A model generated the notes under the pieces. That model saw nothing but the letters and a program-made list of their open reading frames with translations, was not told where the DNA came from and did no database searches. The translations under genes were made by a program, and so were the position numbers. A stretch of DNA of 64,000 nucleotides from Incurvaria masculella (lineage: Eukaryota > Arthropoda > Insecta > Lepidoptera > Incurvariidae): assembly GCA_946894095.1 (NCBI GenBank), contig OX335642.1:14705021-14769020 (forward strand). The letters run 5' to 3'. Positions 29,696-43,589 of this stretch are shown piece after piece. Position 1 is the first letter of the stretch, and each line of letters opens with the position of its first letter.

Positions 29696-32600
29696 ATGTG
29701 GTGTAAAATATTGATATTTATCTTACATTTTCATTTTTGTACGACTCGAAAAACTTTTCATCCAGATAAAAAATATTTTAAATGACGCAGCGATGAACTT
29801 AGAATATGAAATGAAAAAGAGATGCAACGAGTAATTTATTATCAAGAAAGAAGAATGGCAATCTCACTCTAAAGATCGGTTTCCATATTTGTCTATTGTG
29901 GCAAAGTATTTTTAATATATAGTTTTTTGTTTTCTCTTTCGAATGGCGTAAGCCTCAACGAATGAATTCTCGGCACATCGCCTATATTGCTCTTTAAAAG
30001 TTAAAAGGTTATACACATTGTGGAATATAAAAAGTTAATACTACGTTGTAAATATTTGATACAGCTGGAAAGTAATTTTTACAACGTTTAAGGGAAAAAA
30101 TATAATTCGGTTTCCGTAGCACAGTTGTCGTATTTTATTTTTCGTTTATTTTTGTCTTCCGACATTCAATATAAGGACAATTTGGGGTTAACTATAGATA
30201 TCATAGATATCATGTATTAATAACCGTACGTTACCCAATGCGCTGATAAACTAGAACACGGTGAATTATAGTTGTTTTGCAATTATATCAAACACTAAAC
30301 CCTAATTACGAATGTAAGTCATAATAACTTTAGATTACTTAGCCTGTTCTACAGATAGTCAATAGAAATACTTTTCATTCAGTTATATTGTTTCCGGATA
30401 TTTTTGGGTATTTTAAAATAACATTAAATTACAATCTTAATTTTATAAATTTTTGACGCAAACTTAGAAAAAATTAAAACGGGTTTTGCCATTCTCCTTT
30501 ACTGAGTAATTAAAAATATCGCCAAAGGTGCTAACTAACTTATTTATTTTACTAACCCTTATCTTATCGGTCAACATTGAGTACAATTATATGTACTGTA
30601 CATATTTTTTCGTTTCCTTAAGTGACTAGAAAAGGCAAAGATACAAGTTCAAAATCACGTTACGACCAACGAAAGAACGAAAGATATTGTGTAAATGCCA
30701 TAGTAAGCTTAAGCATTTTGTAGTTTTAAATAAATTGAGAATAATTTGAATGAGAAATCGAGACAAGTATTCGTTTTTCAGATTTGTATTTTTGTGTTTA
30801 AAAAATTTTAGTTGGGATTTCTTGTTTGAATAGTTTTCATAACATTTTAGAGGCTTTAGAATATAATTACATACATGGTGTAAAAGCAGTCATAGTTAAA
30901 AAAATCATCATAAAAAAGTAAGAGCTATTTTTTATTTCATCTCTATTTTTGATATATCAAATTATTATCTCGTCAAGAATTATAAAATTGAGATTTTACC
31001 GTGTTCATTGGGATCCTGCCGCCCACCTGAACGCTGCCTGAACCTATACAAGGTAACATATCCCAAAGTTAGGTGCTTCTATGATTGCTGTTACACTCTG
31101 TTTATACTGGCCTGTGAAAGTCATATTTTGTACCTATATGTTGTTTAATCTGTTTTTGTTATTGTTAGAATAATTTTAGTGGTTTTATACATATATACTT
31201 ACAGCCAATAAAATGGTTTGCATGGATCTATTAGGTGCTAAGTTGAATGTGATTTTATAAATGTTTTTTAAACATTGATGTGAAATGATTTGAAATCACA
31301 TGCATAGATAGTTACATATAGTTTAAAAGGCATTCATTGTCTTATAACAAAAATAAGTTTATATTATACATAAAAAAGTATGTTTTGTTTTCATTTTAAT
31401 TAAAACTAAACTAAACAAGTTTACAACTTAAACAAACTAAAAAAACTAAAGACGAAACTTGTACGAACACCTTCAAAATCAAATTATCTGGTGTTTTGAA
31501 AGTGTCTGCTCCTTGTTTTGTCCTACATCCTGAGTCTGTCCTTCCCACGGCTGCTCCCAGATGCAGAAAGGCTCTCCCACAAAAAGGGATAAACAGATTC
31601 AAATCAGAGAAGCTGTCGATCTCAGGAAAGGAAAGCAACTAAAGTACCCAGGAAACTTCTATGAACTTACGGAGAAATGCAGAAAGAAATAATTTAACTA
31701 TCCTTGAAAGACGACGAGAACGAGGTGATCTTATCAAAATTTTCAATATAATATCCGGGTACTATGCTATCTGACCTATTCACAAGTAACGGCAACACTC
31801 AGCTTTTAGGGCAGATCCTGAAAATACTACGAACCCCAAAAAGCACTTCCTATCGAACATAACAGTGGACCTTTAGAACAAACTAAACATGTTCTGCAAC
31901 GCTTATCAATAAACAGATAAAAAAAAATTGACAGATGTTTAAAAAAATGTTTTGAAAATAAAATAAATGAAACTTAATCAAAACTATATAAATAAATTAA
32001 ACATAATATAAAAAATCATATAATATCAGCTCTAAGCAACTAAAATAAAATAGATCTGATCCAAACAAATTCAAACAAAAATCTTTTTTTCTCGTTCATA
32101 TGATGAACATACCAGCTTCGAATGTTATAGGCCTATTCTTAGAAATCCGTGCACAGGAATCAGGAATCTTTCAGTCGAGAACCGTCACCTTTGTACCGTC
32201 ATTTTGCTTGCCCTGCAATTAATCTATCAGTGAGCTAGAAATAATCAGAGGAATCAAAGAGAAGGGCTTTGTATGGTGTCGATTGGAGTGTCACGGGCGG
32301 AACAAGTGCTGACAGCTATGATACTGACAAAGAAAATAAAATCCATCCAATTTAGTCCAAAAAGGAATACAAAGCTGATAGATTATTTAAGGCATTTTTT
32401 ATTAGGTTTTAACTACATGTCGATTAAATTAGGAAACAGGAAAAAATTTGCAAACAATCTTTTTGTGCAATGATAAAAATATGTTTCAATTATGTTTTTC
32501 ATGTTGGAAGAACTATCTTTTACCTTTGTATATGTCACTTATCGTGTAAATGTGGTTAGTACCACACCTAATGTCGTGATATTGGCTCAATACACCAAAT

Positions 32601-33424
32601 GGAAACCAGGTGCCTTGCCAGGCTCTCCCTCATGTTGCACGACTACATTGAACTAGATTGAAAACACAGACAATTCTCATTGTCCCTTCAACCATCGTGC
32701 ATTCAATGCGCCGCTACCAGACCCGACGATATTAACCTTGCCACCTAGGAAATAAGAAAACCTAACAGTTTAACTTGGAATCCGAACGACGAATCCATTA
32801 TTCGCCATGCACGGGAAAAAATGCAGCGCAGAAATGATGCCACAAAAATGCTAATTGATGAATTGTTAGGTCAAAATTGATCGCTTTTACCAAATTAATT
32901 AAAGCGCTTATTATGATGTCTCCAATATTTTCCTGATATCTTTGTGTCTTGCATAGGTTGCTTATTTATATTGCATTTCTTCACCCTACTTTTGAAGTTT
33001 AAGTCATTCAATGTTAGTTAAGTAATTTATATTTCTAATATATTTGCACTGAGGGTTGCTGTTGCTTTTATTCTTCTTATTAGCCTTAAGCGATTCTGCC
33101 AAAATTGTTTGGAAGTAGCATTTAGATCAAAGTATGCATTTCATTACTGTAGACTGCAAACCAGTAATGTTTCTTTGCGGATTGATTTATATTATTTACT
33201 GGTTGATTGAACCTGCTGATTGAAAACTGATTGATCCAGTTTTATACGTAAATTATATTATGCATCAGCCTATATGTAATTATGAATTAGTAAGTTTTAC
33301 GTACTGCATAAATACCAATATTCAGCAGGATGCACAATCAGTGAAGTCACTTTATTCGATACAAAACATTTCAGAAAATTATACATTTTAGAGATTTTAC
33401 CTGCAACAACTGTTTTCTTGAACA
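29696..33424. other. Intergenic AT-rich region
   Basis: No gene found. A 31411-31641 stretch is open on both strands but has no recognisable product, splice context or start. A degenerate minus-strand SINE lies at about 32550-32800 (GGTTAGTACCACACC, TACACCAAATGG). The last 100 bp are the likely promoter/5' UTR of the receptor gene that follows. Confidence 0.5.
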
Positions 33425-36400
33425 ATGATTCTACCAACTTTCAATGAAGTTCTCCAAGCAACATCTACGAATATGTGGTTGCTAGGTCTGCCGATAGAAG
33501 AAAAATGCTACGTAACCACGCGGTTCTTTATTTTCTTCATTAATCTGCTCTTTATATTGATGGAAGAATTTCTGTTCATAATTAGCAGAATGGAAGCTGA
33601 GCATTTCCTCGAAGTGACTGCCCTCGCACCATGCCTAAGCATCGGCGTACTGTGTCAGTATAAAGCCTTTGCAGTCTTCATTAACAGAAAGAAGATTGTC
33701 AGAATTGTTGACTCGTTGAAGATTCTTTACGATGAGATTATTTTTGAAGATTTGGGTATCGAAGAAGTGGAAACATATGTGAATTTCGTCAAATTTCTAA
33801 CTAAATATTTCTTTATATTAAATCAAGTCTTGATTTGGGTGTACAATTTCATTCCTCTTATATTAATGGCCTTCGAATGGTGGTCGCATGGTACCGTGTT
33901 CCTTTTTTTACCATTCGATGTCATGTTGCCTTTTGCTTGTGATACGTGGAAGCCTTGGTTGGTCATCTATTTCCATTCAATAATTGCTGGTAAGTTTTCG
34001 CTGATTTCAGGGTAAATTGTTAAATTGTTTTTAGTCTACATAGCTATATTTCCTGATTACAATTTTATTTGTAAAGTAACACTTTTTATGACACTGGACA
34101 TACATTCACCGTCATGAAATTAGCACAATACACTGCATTCTCATAGGAATAAGCTGCCATACATTTCTACAATGAAGTGGATGGAAAGAACAGACTATTA
34201 TTTTTCATTGTTGCTTCTACCATCTTTCCATCCAATGCGATGATCACCAACCGGGGCGGGCTGGAATACCCAATCTCCTACAGTTTTACATGGATTATAA
34301 AAGTTTAAATTCCTGCCTAAGTGCACCTATCCAACTCAGAAAGCGAAAAAGGTGATAAATGATCAAACGTTTGAATTTAATGTGGCTTTGAACAGATGGC
34401 ATTAAATCATATTTAAATTCTTAGGCTTTACGTGATACCGGCGTTCTTATGACTTGGTTTCAATATTTCTCAACTATGTTTTAAAATCTCTTTAACTGAA
34501 GATCAGAGTGTTTTAATAAAAAAAAGCATTGGGCCATTCTTTCTGGCTTGTCTACCAACAGTCTTGATAAAGTCTAGAATCAGTTCGCAAATTTAGCATA
34601 ATTAGATAATAAACAGCCAATATGTATCCATAGCGGTGACGACGGTGGTGTACCTGGTGGCAGTGGATACACTGTACTGTGTGCTCACCACTCACGTCTG
34701 CATTAACTTCTCGGTCCTAAGCTACAAGATCGCACGCCTCACACCTCACAGCTCTGATGAATTGCGGCACATTGTGATGAGACACCAGTACATTATAGAG
34801 TAAGAGGTGTTTGTTTTATAAACGTAAATGTACAAATAAAGGTCAATATATATTGTATTTGTTTACGGATAGACAGCTCTTCAGGTTTCTCGACGCGACA
34901 TCCAACTGGGTGAACTGTCAGAGTTCCTTCACATCGCGTCGAGAATCCTGAAGCACCACAGCGTGGTGGACGAAACGTCGAGCTAATGAAGGAAGATTAG
35001 AAGTCGATATGATAAACATATAAGTTTTAACAGATTTCTCTAATAGTTCAAAACTTCTTTACAGGCTCGCGCAAGACTTGGAAGATATATTTGCACCTTC
35101 ATTACTTCTGAATTTCATTGCTAGCTCCATAGAAATTTGCATGTTGGGGTTCAACATAGTTGTAAGTATTGATACGTAGAATTATTTGCAATAATAAAGA
35201 ATAATAAACAAAAATAAGAAATATAACTAGACAAATATTCACCCCAAATTGTAGCCCTGGGATAGGACGCCACGGGCTCTGACAATATTTAGGCCAGAAT
35301 ACTAAGCACATCTTAGTATATAATACTTTTTTTGTTCGAGTTGTATCTTAACAGGTCGAACCAAATTTTACACAAGTAAGGCCAACCGCCACGTGTTGAC
35401 GATTCGCCGGTTGGCCCCTTACAATGGTTAGTGAATGGTCAAAGTTCGAACCCACATCGTAATACTGGTTTCGGCGGCTAGGCTGAGCTGCCATGTCACT
35501 CTGAGCCTTTTTGGCCTCTGACACTCCCGGACAGTAGCTTAGGCTCCAAAGGAAGAGTGTTAACAACGTTGGCTTGGCGGGCTAAGTGATGGCTGACCTC
35601 CAAGTATTGCAAGTTGTATCAGGAGTGTTTACGTCGACACACTCTGTAGTACCCAGGATATAGTGAAATACTTGTTTACCACGTAGTGGTTGTTCTTTTG
35701 ATACTACCCACAAGATACGTGCGGCATTATGAAGTCTATATTAGATCATTTTATTTTATGAAAAACCGGTAAAAACCAGCCAGCACTGAGGACCGAAGTT
35801 GGTCAGAAAAGCCAAATACACTTAGCCTCGCGAAAACACGCTCAGCGAGGCACTGTACCAATTGGAATGTTGGTGTGCCATCAAGCTTGTTTAAAATTAC
35901 ATTAAAGACACTCAGGTATAAGGAAAGGCACCCGCCGGTAGACAGTTCCATATCCTAACGGTGCGGCAGAGAAATGAGTTTGAGAAACGGTTTGTTCTCA
36001 AAAGCCTAATGTCAACCAGAGGAGAGAGAAAGAGAGAGCCTAAAAAACAAAAGGTTACATTGAGAGCCTATTCTAGCGACTAATCATCTGGATTTTTCAT
36101 CACTATTTGCCCGGTGAGTAAAAAAACGATGTAATAAGTCGCCAAAACCCCCAGCATCTGGTCACCAAGGGCATGACGAAATTGAAGAGGCGTATGTCCA
36201 GCAGTGGACGCAAACACGCTGACTGATTGACTGACTTATGTTCCCGAGCCTCAACGACACGTAAGAAGTGCTCAGGATGGCACTTAGTGCAACGAGCATT
36301 CGATGTTACGCGAAGCAATTAGCATCATTAGCAAATTATAAATAATGCGTGTCTACGCTGCTGCTACATGAATGAGTTCTGCTCGCCACTTCTGTCCTTT

Positions 36401-39400
36401 TTGAACTCAAAGCATGTTGTGTTCCTAACTAACTCGCAAGATGAACAGGCAAGTGAGAGATTAAATGTAACATTTAAATTAATTTCTTCCCATGCAAACT
36501 AAGGCCGAATAATACATCATTTGACCGTTAGCATGATATGAAATGCCACTAAACGTCAGATTTATTCACTCACTTGCCTGTTCACCCGGCGAGTGGGAAG
36601 CCTTATTTTATTAATATATTTACTCTCGTGAATGAGGTTGTAATTAGCGTCCTGGAGCATCATACTTGCTTATTGGTAATGTGATCTTACTTCTTCCAGA
36701 CCTGTGACCGTGCACATCTGCCTCCGTTCCTCCTATTTCTCATGTCTGCACTGGTACAAATATTCCTGCTCAGCCTCTTTGGAGACCTGCTCATCACAGA
36801 GGTACACGCATATATTTTAAACTTAAGAGAATTATAGGCAGTTTAGGTACCAGAGTATAAATAATGTGTTAAAAAACGGATTCTCTCGTTGGGAGTTTGT
36901 TTACCTGAGGTTATCGGAATCCAAAGTGTGTTGCCGAAGATCGATCTCCCTGAGGAAGGCCGCTTGATCTTTGAAGATAAAGCAAACAGGAAACATAGTA
37001 TGTAAGATGTGTATAATTTCAAACACATCTAGTTACATGGATAACGATACCCATCTGGAGTGGAGTCTGGAAACGGCGCTAGATCTGTTGGTGACAACTC
37101 TGCCGACGCGGGGGCCTTGGCAAATTGCGGAGTGCAGCACTGTGCAGGCCAAAGGTGTCTACTTAGCGAGCCAAGGAGCCGAAATAATGTTTTTCGAGTA
37201 CTCGCACCAAACTTGGAGAGGACGCAGCACCTACTCAATTTAAGTTGACTCTAAGAGTATGTAGCTCCACAAGAGCTCCAGAAGCGGGCTCAACTGCGAT
37301 CATGTGAAGGGCTAAGCCTCCTTTGGCGATGAGGGTCCAGCTCGCGCCGCGCGGAGTCCTGGCGTCGACCAGTGTCGCTATTTGGGTGTCGAAACCCTTG
37401 GACCGGAGCTCCACGCCGAAGCTTAGCTCTCTGAGTCAAATTCGGGGCGGCCAGGCGGACGGTTGTCGGGGACGAACTGAATATGAAAAATGGCTGAAAT
37501 CTTTGTTTCTCTTTTTTATTTTATTTTTGGTCTCTGTCCAGTGTAGACAAATCGCCAATGTCAAGTTTTACTCCTTGATTCTTGAATTCTTGAATGTAAG
37601 TATTATTATGATTTTTATCTATGTATATTTTTATGCATGGAGGTGAAGAATATAATTTTTTAATGTTTCTTCTTCTTCCAATCTTGTGGCGTGCTTAGAT
37701 AAAAAAGGTGGCGTGAACATTTTATCATTTGGCTTTTTCTTATTTTTGAAATTGTGCACCCATCATGGCGGGTTGCTACACTATCTTTTATTCAATGTGA
37801 TGATATCAACCCGAGCTAACTACCAACTAGCTAGTAAAAAAGGGGACAAACAGTTTTACATGGATTCCGGACCACGGAATAGCTCGCATTCATTATTGAT
37901 GGAGAAATAAGTACATAAGTGCGCCAGGAATTTGATAGAATACGCGAAATACGAACGCTCAGATGATATATGTAAGTATAAAACGTTTTGTCAACAGAGC
38001 GAGAGATTGGGTCAGGCTGCGTACGTCTGCTGTTGGGAGGAGATGAACTCTGATGATAAGAAAACCTTGATTATCCTGAGAGAACGGTGAGATATTTAGA
38101 GATGCAACATTTATTTCCTTGGAGCTAGGAAATAGTCTGCTTCACGGTCTCCTATTCTTTTTTTTAAATGTTGATGACTAATACCTCAGACACCGTCATA
38201 TTAACCCAATCCACCGAATTCTCGAAGGAATGGGGTGTAAAGCCAGGACTTTTCCTTTATGAGCACGGCTACATTGAGCTGGATGGGAAACAAAGACTTT
38301 TTTACTGCCGCTTCGACCATCTTTTCATGTATTGCGATGGCACCAACCCGGACGGCCATAGGGAAGGGAACCGAGTTTTCCCCCCAAGTTCCCTTCACCT
38401 AGTAGGGGAAGGGAACCGAGTTTTACATGGATTCCGAACCATGAAACAACTCCAATTAGTATCGAAATATATCCAACTCAGAAATAGAAAGAACGTGACG
38501 CATAAATGGGGCTGGGATTTGAACTCAGACTTCTAGGATGGAAGGGAAGTCCGCTCCTGAGCTTCTAGCTGCGGTTACTCTGGTGAAGTTAAAAATATAC
38601 GTATGGTATGTTTTGTTTCACACCGCCTTTTGTATTAATGTGAAACAAGCAAACAGCATCAGAGCAATAATCCTAGAATCATCTTATGTTACGGTTAATT
38701 CACGTGTGGAATTCGCAATTACGAAACGGTCAAAAAAACCGGCCAAGTGCGAGTCGGACTCGCACACGAAGGGTTCCGTACCATCGTTCAAGATAAAACG
38801 AAAAAAATCACCGTTTTTTTTAATATTTTTTATTTTACCTATTTGTTGTTATAGCGGCAAAATAAATACACACTCTAGGAAAATTTCAGCTGCCTACCTA
38901 ATCGGTTCATGAGATACAGCCCTGTGACAGACGAACGGACGGACAGATGTACGGCGGAGGTTTGGTAATAGAGTCCCGTTTTCACTCTTTGGGTACGGAC
39001 CCATACAATTACATGGATGTTGACACTTTAATAGCAAACAACAATAATGAACTTTACTAATATTTTTTATTGAATTTAAAATTATATTGCGGAAAAAGGT
39101 AACACGTCTAGTGAAAAGGCAAACAAAAAAAAAATCTAAATAGGAACAGAAAAGGAATTTTTTAATACATTAATATTTTGTTCACTTCCTACATTTTTAC
39201 CTAGTTTTAAAAAACTTGTCTGGCTCGTAAGGCGCCACCAAGTTACTACGCCACTAAATTACCAAGTTTAAGACCCACCCTAGTTCGAACCTGCGTGGCT
39301 GCAGGTTTTTAGGGTTCCGGACCCAAAGGGTGCCAACGGAACCCTATTACTAAGCCTCCGCTGTCCGTCCGTCCGTCCGTCCATCTGTCACAGGGCTGTA

Positions 39401-40877
39401 TCTCATGAACCGTAATAGGTAGGCAGCTGAAATTTTCACAGAGTGTATATTTATTTTGCCGCTATAACAATAAATAGGTAACATTTCAAAATAATAAAAA
39501 AACCATACGTGTACGAGTCCGACTCGCACTTGGCCGGTTTTTGCCATTATTATTTGCTTGGCTAGAAGATTATTTGTCAACTTATAAACATCTCAGATAT
39601 GTTGATCCCAATGCGTCTTAACACCTAAAATGCAATTTGGAAATTTAAAAGCAATTCCGTATAAAGAGATTGTTCCCGAAACTTCGGGACCACGGAGTCA
39701 ACAGTCAAATTACCTACCAATACCTTTTTTTTTCTTTTTTCTAAGTAATGAATGCGATTTGTATTTGCAGAGCACGCCGCGCGCAGAAACTGACGGCAAT
39801 GAAGTTTACTCCTATCTCGTACGCTTCCTTCTCTAAGGTGAGAATTGATTGTTCGGTTAGGTTTGGTTAGGCACCGGGTAACCAGGTAGGGGCAGGGGTG
39901 GCAAGCCTACCTGGAATACCCGGTCTCCCCCACAAATCCAAAATATTGAAAAACTTCGGCCGACTTCCTCCTAAACCCCACAATAAAAAAAATGATACTG
40001 CGTAGTGGAGCTAATACCACACTCATGCCATTAACCGCCATGGTATTAGTCCACTAACTTTATTAATGTAAATATTTACGTGTTCCAATGCGCGATAGAT
40101 CCCTGATACAAGAATCTGGTTGTTTTTACCATAATACTAATATTATAAATGAGGATGTGAGTTTTTCGGTTCGTCAATTTGTTTCCTATATCTACAAGAT
40201 TCATTTAGGGGGTTTTGTGGCAACAATTTAGTCATTCGTCGTGAACCTTCGTCGTCGTCAACCGTACGTTTACTAAGCAAATGGTAACTTGAAAAAAGTC
40301 GTCTTAACAAATAAAGTGAAATAATATTTCTACAGTACATGTTATAAACGTAATGACTAACCCATGCTAAGAACCTGAGATCCACTAAATCAGTGCAGGA
40401 TGGTTTTGATGTTATGTTATCAGATTCCAGAGTAAGTCAAGTAGTAGTTAAAAAACTATTTTCAGGGGCCGTAGAGATGCCTTATTGATATTAGAGATAT
40501 TAAAAAAGATAATTAATTACTAAATTAAATACCAGAAAATTTTAGCCGCAAGCAATTTATTTTCTATCTTAATTTTTTCTTCTACATAGTTTATTTCTTA
40601 TCCAAACATATATTTTTTTTATCTTAAGCGCGGCATATGGCGTACGCCAGGACCTAAAGGTGCCCGACGACGCCCATGGGTTTTCGGACATTCAGGGGGG
40701 CTTCGAAAACCATGCCGGCCGGAAATCTAGATAATGAAATAGAATTCCCATTATTTATTCTTTTGAGAACATTACGTTAAAGTGACGAAAAATTTCTTAC
40801 AGATTATCAGCACTTCGTGGTCATATTTCACGATCCTAAACACAGTTTATATGCAACCTCCGCCTACCAGCAACTAA
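33425..40877 (+). CDS. Odorant receptor 1 (seven exons, 386 aa)
   Basis: Exons 33425-33989, 34634-34799, 35065-35161, 36700-36801, 37998-38086, 39771-39837 and 40803-40877, all GT-AG and in phase. The product, an insect seven-transmembrane odorant receptor (7tm_6 type), would form a ligand-gated cation channel with the co-receptor Orco in sensory neuron dendrites. It starts MILPTFNEVLQATSTNMWLL. Further landmarks are CVTTRFF-like first helix text, WKPWLV before the first intron, IFAPSLLLNFIASSIEICM, FLLSLFGDLLITE, and the typical C-terminal LTAMKFTPISYASFSK followed by IISTSWSYFTILNTVY. The start codon follows TTGAACA and precedes a Met-Ile-Leu-Pro end common in this group. No stop or frameshift is visible, so it is probably functional. 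Ligand unknown. Receptor 2 at 56204 is its close paralogue. Confidence 0.92.
34081..34350 (-). mobile_element. Degenerate SINE in intron 1 of odorant receptor 1
   Basis: Matches the SINE body in order (ATTAGCACAATACACTGCAT, TCCATCCAATGCGATG, CCAACCGGGGCGGGCT, TTTTACATGGATT) but has many substitutions and lacks a clear head. Confidence 0.65.
35740..36240. mobile_element. LINE remnants in intron 3 of odorant receptor 1
   Basis: The stretch 36180-36238 reads GAGGCGTATGTCCAGCAGTG then GACGCAAACACGCTGACTGA with a (TGAC)n-like tail, the same 3' end as the LINE at 49730-49945. Upstream, 35750-35950 on the minus strand has an open frame (LRSSVLAGFYRFF) of LINE-like look that I cannot assign. Confidence 0.55.
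37040..37480. other. GC-rich block in intron 4 of odorant receptor 1
   Basis: A 440-bp stretch of much higher GC content (for example GTCCAGCTCGCGCCGCGCGG) within AT-rich intron. Open on several frames but with no product I know. Probably part of an inserted element; its ends are not visible to me. Confidence 0.4.
38163..38535 (-). mobile_element. SINE copy S5 in intron 5 of odorant receptor 1
   Basis: Minus-strand copy from a T-run at 38158-38165 (its A-tail) through GATGACTAATACCTCAG, TGAGCACGGCTACATTGAGC and CACCTAGTAGGGGAAGGG. A 40-bp internal segment (GGGAAGGGAACCGAGTTTT) is duplicated near 38370-38420. Confidence 0.75.
38740..39003 (+). repeat. Dispersed repeat, GTCGGACTCGCAC family
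   Basis: AACCGGCCAAGTGCGAGTCG start, TTATAGCGGCAAAATAAATA core, GGACGGAC run and TTTGGGTACGGACCC end. It forms a pair with an inverted copy 300 bp further on, inside the same intron of odorant receptor 1. Confidence 0.82.
39308..39541 (-). repeat. Dispersed repeat, GTCGGACTCGCAC family (inverted copy)
   Basis: Minus-strand copy: AGGGTTCCGGACCCAAAGGG at the left, (GTCC)n at 39362-39382, and GTCCGACTCGCACTTGGCCG at the right. It is opposite in direction to the copy at 38740, so the transcript could fold the two together. Confidence 0.85.
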
Positions 40878-41028
40878 ACAATGAATATGTGTGTACAAAA
40901 GTCTAATTATTTGTTAATCATGTAAATATTGTAGTAATGGTGTATCACTCCTAGTGATAAGTCCGCCTTTGTGCAATTTTGTTGTTGTTTCGAATTGTTT
41001 TTGTAATTGTACTTGTTTTCTATTGCAC

Positions 41029-41034
41029 AATAAA
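41029..41034 (+). terminator. AATAAA downstream of odorant receptor 1
   Basis: This is the first good AATAAA after the stop, 150 bp away. It lies in CACAATAAAGAATTTATTTA with an (ATTC)n run, which is the usual 3' end of a LINE in this genome, so it may belong to a LINE remnant (about 40890-41065) used as the gene's poly(A) site. Confidence 0.45.
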
Positions 41035-41760
41035 GAATTTATTTATTCATTCATTCATTCATTCATCATCTAGAAGTTGCATAGAACTTCTTATATAAAC
41101 CTTACAGGTAAATGTTTTATAAGTACGAGGTTATGTAACATTCGTTGTAGTGTATAAATACAGAGCTACATCGTACTTAATATTTTATTTTGTTTCTAAC
41201 GTGTGCAAAAATGTTAAACATTTAATTTTTTTTTGTTAAAAATGCTTCTTCTAGAAAAAAGAGTGAATTGGGCAGTGTCGGGGCAAGTTGACCCCGTCAG
41301 TTTCTCGTGTTTATATTTCTCCTGTCAGTGTATTCATTTGAAAGTAAACGACTGTAGTGCAGAATTGTTTCACCCCTCTTCGAGACGGGCCTAGCCCAGT
41401 GCAGGGTAGGTGAGCCTACGAAACACGCTCCTACGTTATGAACGTCTGTAACAAAGTGTCATACCTTTTAAAATAAAAATAAATAAATAAATCGTTTTAT
41501 CGTGAGCTGGCGAGTCGCTTTTAGTGAACATACAATTAATTACAAATGTAGAGTGCGCATTGAATTTCATTTTTACAGCAATAAGTACAGGAAATGTATT
41601 AATTTTTATTATTATGGCCTGTGATTTTATTCAACGCATATCGAGGTCCAACTATCACGCTAATAGGCAGCGAGAATGGAAGGATAGGAGTAGCGATGTA
41701 AACTATTTCGTATGGTGGCAGCGTAGCCACGAATTAGCGAAAAACGTCTAGCTGTAGTTA

Positions 41761-41890
41761 TTCGCTTACGAATTCGGGACACGCAACGTCGAATGCTCGT
41801 TTCACAAAAAAACCTCCTATGATGCTCTTACATGTTTTTACGTGTCGTTGGAAGTCGAGAAAATCAGTAGTAACCGAATTCGTAAGCGAA
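41761..41890. mobile_element. MITE with 17-bp TIRs (TTCGCTTACGAATTCGG)
   Basis: 130 bp flanked by perfect inverted termini TTCGCTTACGAATTCGG and CCGAATTCGTAAGCGAA. No coding capacity. Other copies: 53012-53129 and a truncated one at 19928-20015. Target duplication not clear. Confidence 0.85.
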
Positions 41891-42654
41891 CGCTCTCGCC
41901 TGCGCTGCCGTTATTGTAAGTGGCCACGCCGCCCCTATACAAACGAGTCTCGATCGTCACTCCTGTCCATAAAATGTACAAACGCCCTACATTAAGCATG
42001 ACCGACATGCTCTAGACCGATTTTTCAAAAGTCTGTCGATCAAAAGTCGATTACAAACGCTTTAAACGGATTCATTGCATACCGTTTTAAAATTGTTTGT
42101 TGATACGCATGATGTATATAAACATTTCCTCACGGGAGGAGGTGCTCTCGAAGTAGACGGCACCGTTCACTGAGCGCGTCGAGACAACAATGCGAGGCTC
42201 TTCATGGAGTCTCGGTCGCTCGATATCGAACATTGTGGTTGCTCGCTCTATAACGAAACTAATATTTTTTTACTTTGTTTATTGTTTACTTTGATTTTGC
42301 AATCGGAGGTACCCTCAGCCTGAATTTTTTTTAGGTGATGAAAAAAGTTTTTTTGATTGTGTGACTGATTTTTTTTATATTTAAATGTTATTCAAAATTC
42401 ATTATTTATTACGATTAAATTACGATATAAAGATACTCAAATCAACGAGATCTAGACCATTAGAACCTATTACAAAGTAGTGAGGGCGCCTGTTTTGGCC
42501 GACTTAGGCTTCTCGCTTGAATGCCATCCAAATTAAGAGTTGCGTTAGATTGTGCGATACCCAGCGCACGAAGATACCCCGTGTAGAATGTCATGCACAC
42601 TTCCTAATTCATTATGCACTATATCCTGTATTCATATGTAATTCGCCTATTCTC

Positions 42655-42900
42655 TTGAATTAGAATGTGTACAGCCAGCACGTTTTCTTCTATAGCAGCC
42701 GTCCTAGGGCGGCCACTTATTTCTTCGTCCGCGAAAGTCACTCGACCACGCTTAAATTTGTTGAACAGTCGGAAAACTGTCGTTTTAGAAGGGGCCTTTG
42801 TAAATGAACACCATTAAAAGCCTTTTAAGAGCATCCTCATACCTAAACATTTTTGACCAATGTTTGCGATTAAAACGAGATAGCCAGAGCCCGACTTCGC
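42655..42900 (-). pseudogene. Mariner-like transposase remnant (N-terminal part)
   Basis: On the minus strand the DNA reads RLFNKFKRGRVTFADEEISG then RPRTAAIEENVLAVH, the helix-turn-helix and FKRGR...GRP signature of mariner/irritans transposases. Upstream a second frame reads EDALKRLLMVFIYKGPF. Frames are broken and the catalytic DDD part is not seen. Dead copy. Confidence 0.7.
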
Positions 42901-43589
42901 TTAGTTGAGCAGCTCGAAATAATTCTTTCTAAATGTGACCAACCCGCATAACGCGTGAAACCGGTTTTTTTTTTGTTTCGTTAAAGAAATTGGGAAAAGT
43001 TAAACATGTTATTCGCTGAATGGGTAGATAATGTTAAGATCTTTGAAATGGTATTGAAAATAAATATTACTTAATATCAATATAAGCCGCAAACCTGAAA
43101 AAGAATACATTTAAGATCTGATTAAAAAAAAAATTCAAGCATAAAATATCAATTTCTGTAACATTTTTCTTTCTGTTTTGGTAGAACGTTAGCTGGAATT
43201 ATACATGTTTTATTTTCATGTTCTCATTTCATAGAGATCAGCAACCTAACGCAATCAAACCATTCGCATTGGCTACTGTAGGTATTTTTTTTAGTGAGAC
43301 AGAATATTTTAATTCAACTCGTCAAACATGTGGAGGGAAATTCGAATTTGGAATGTTATGATTTTTTTAATAAATGGGCATAGTTTCATTAGTTATCAAA
43401 ACCAGCCAATGTCTCTAGACAAAAACGTTAGTCGCATATTTTTTTTAGTATTAAATTAACGAAAAAATAAACCGTTTAAAATGTTGCCGACTTTTATGTA
43501 TGTATACAGGTGTTACCCATAACAATTAAAGTGTTCAGTGAAACAGTGTTACATGATATTTTTAGGGCTGCTTTTTCAATAGTCTGATA

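Noticed and set aside
31411..31641. Open frames on both strands in intergenic DNA
   Set aside because: Fewer than 80 codons, no family recognised, no splice sites or promoter that I can defend. Could be chance.
39350..39580. Recurring frames with KISAAYLLRFMRYSPVTDGRTDG
   Set aside because: Also seen at 14261, 15683 and 38538; they are frames of the GTCGGACTCGCAC repeat and its GGAC run.
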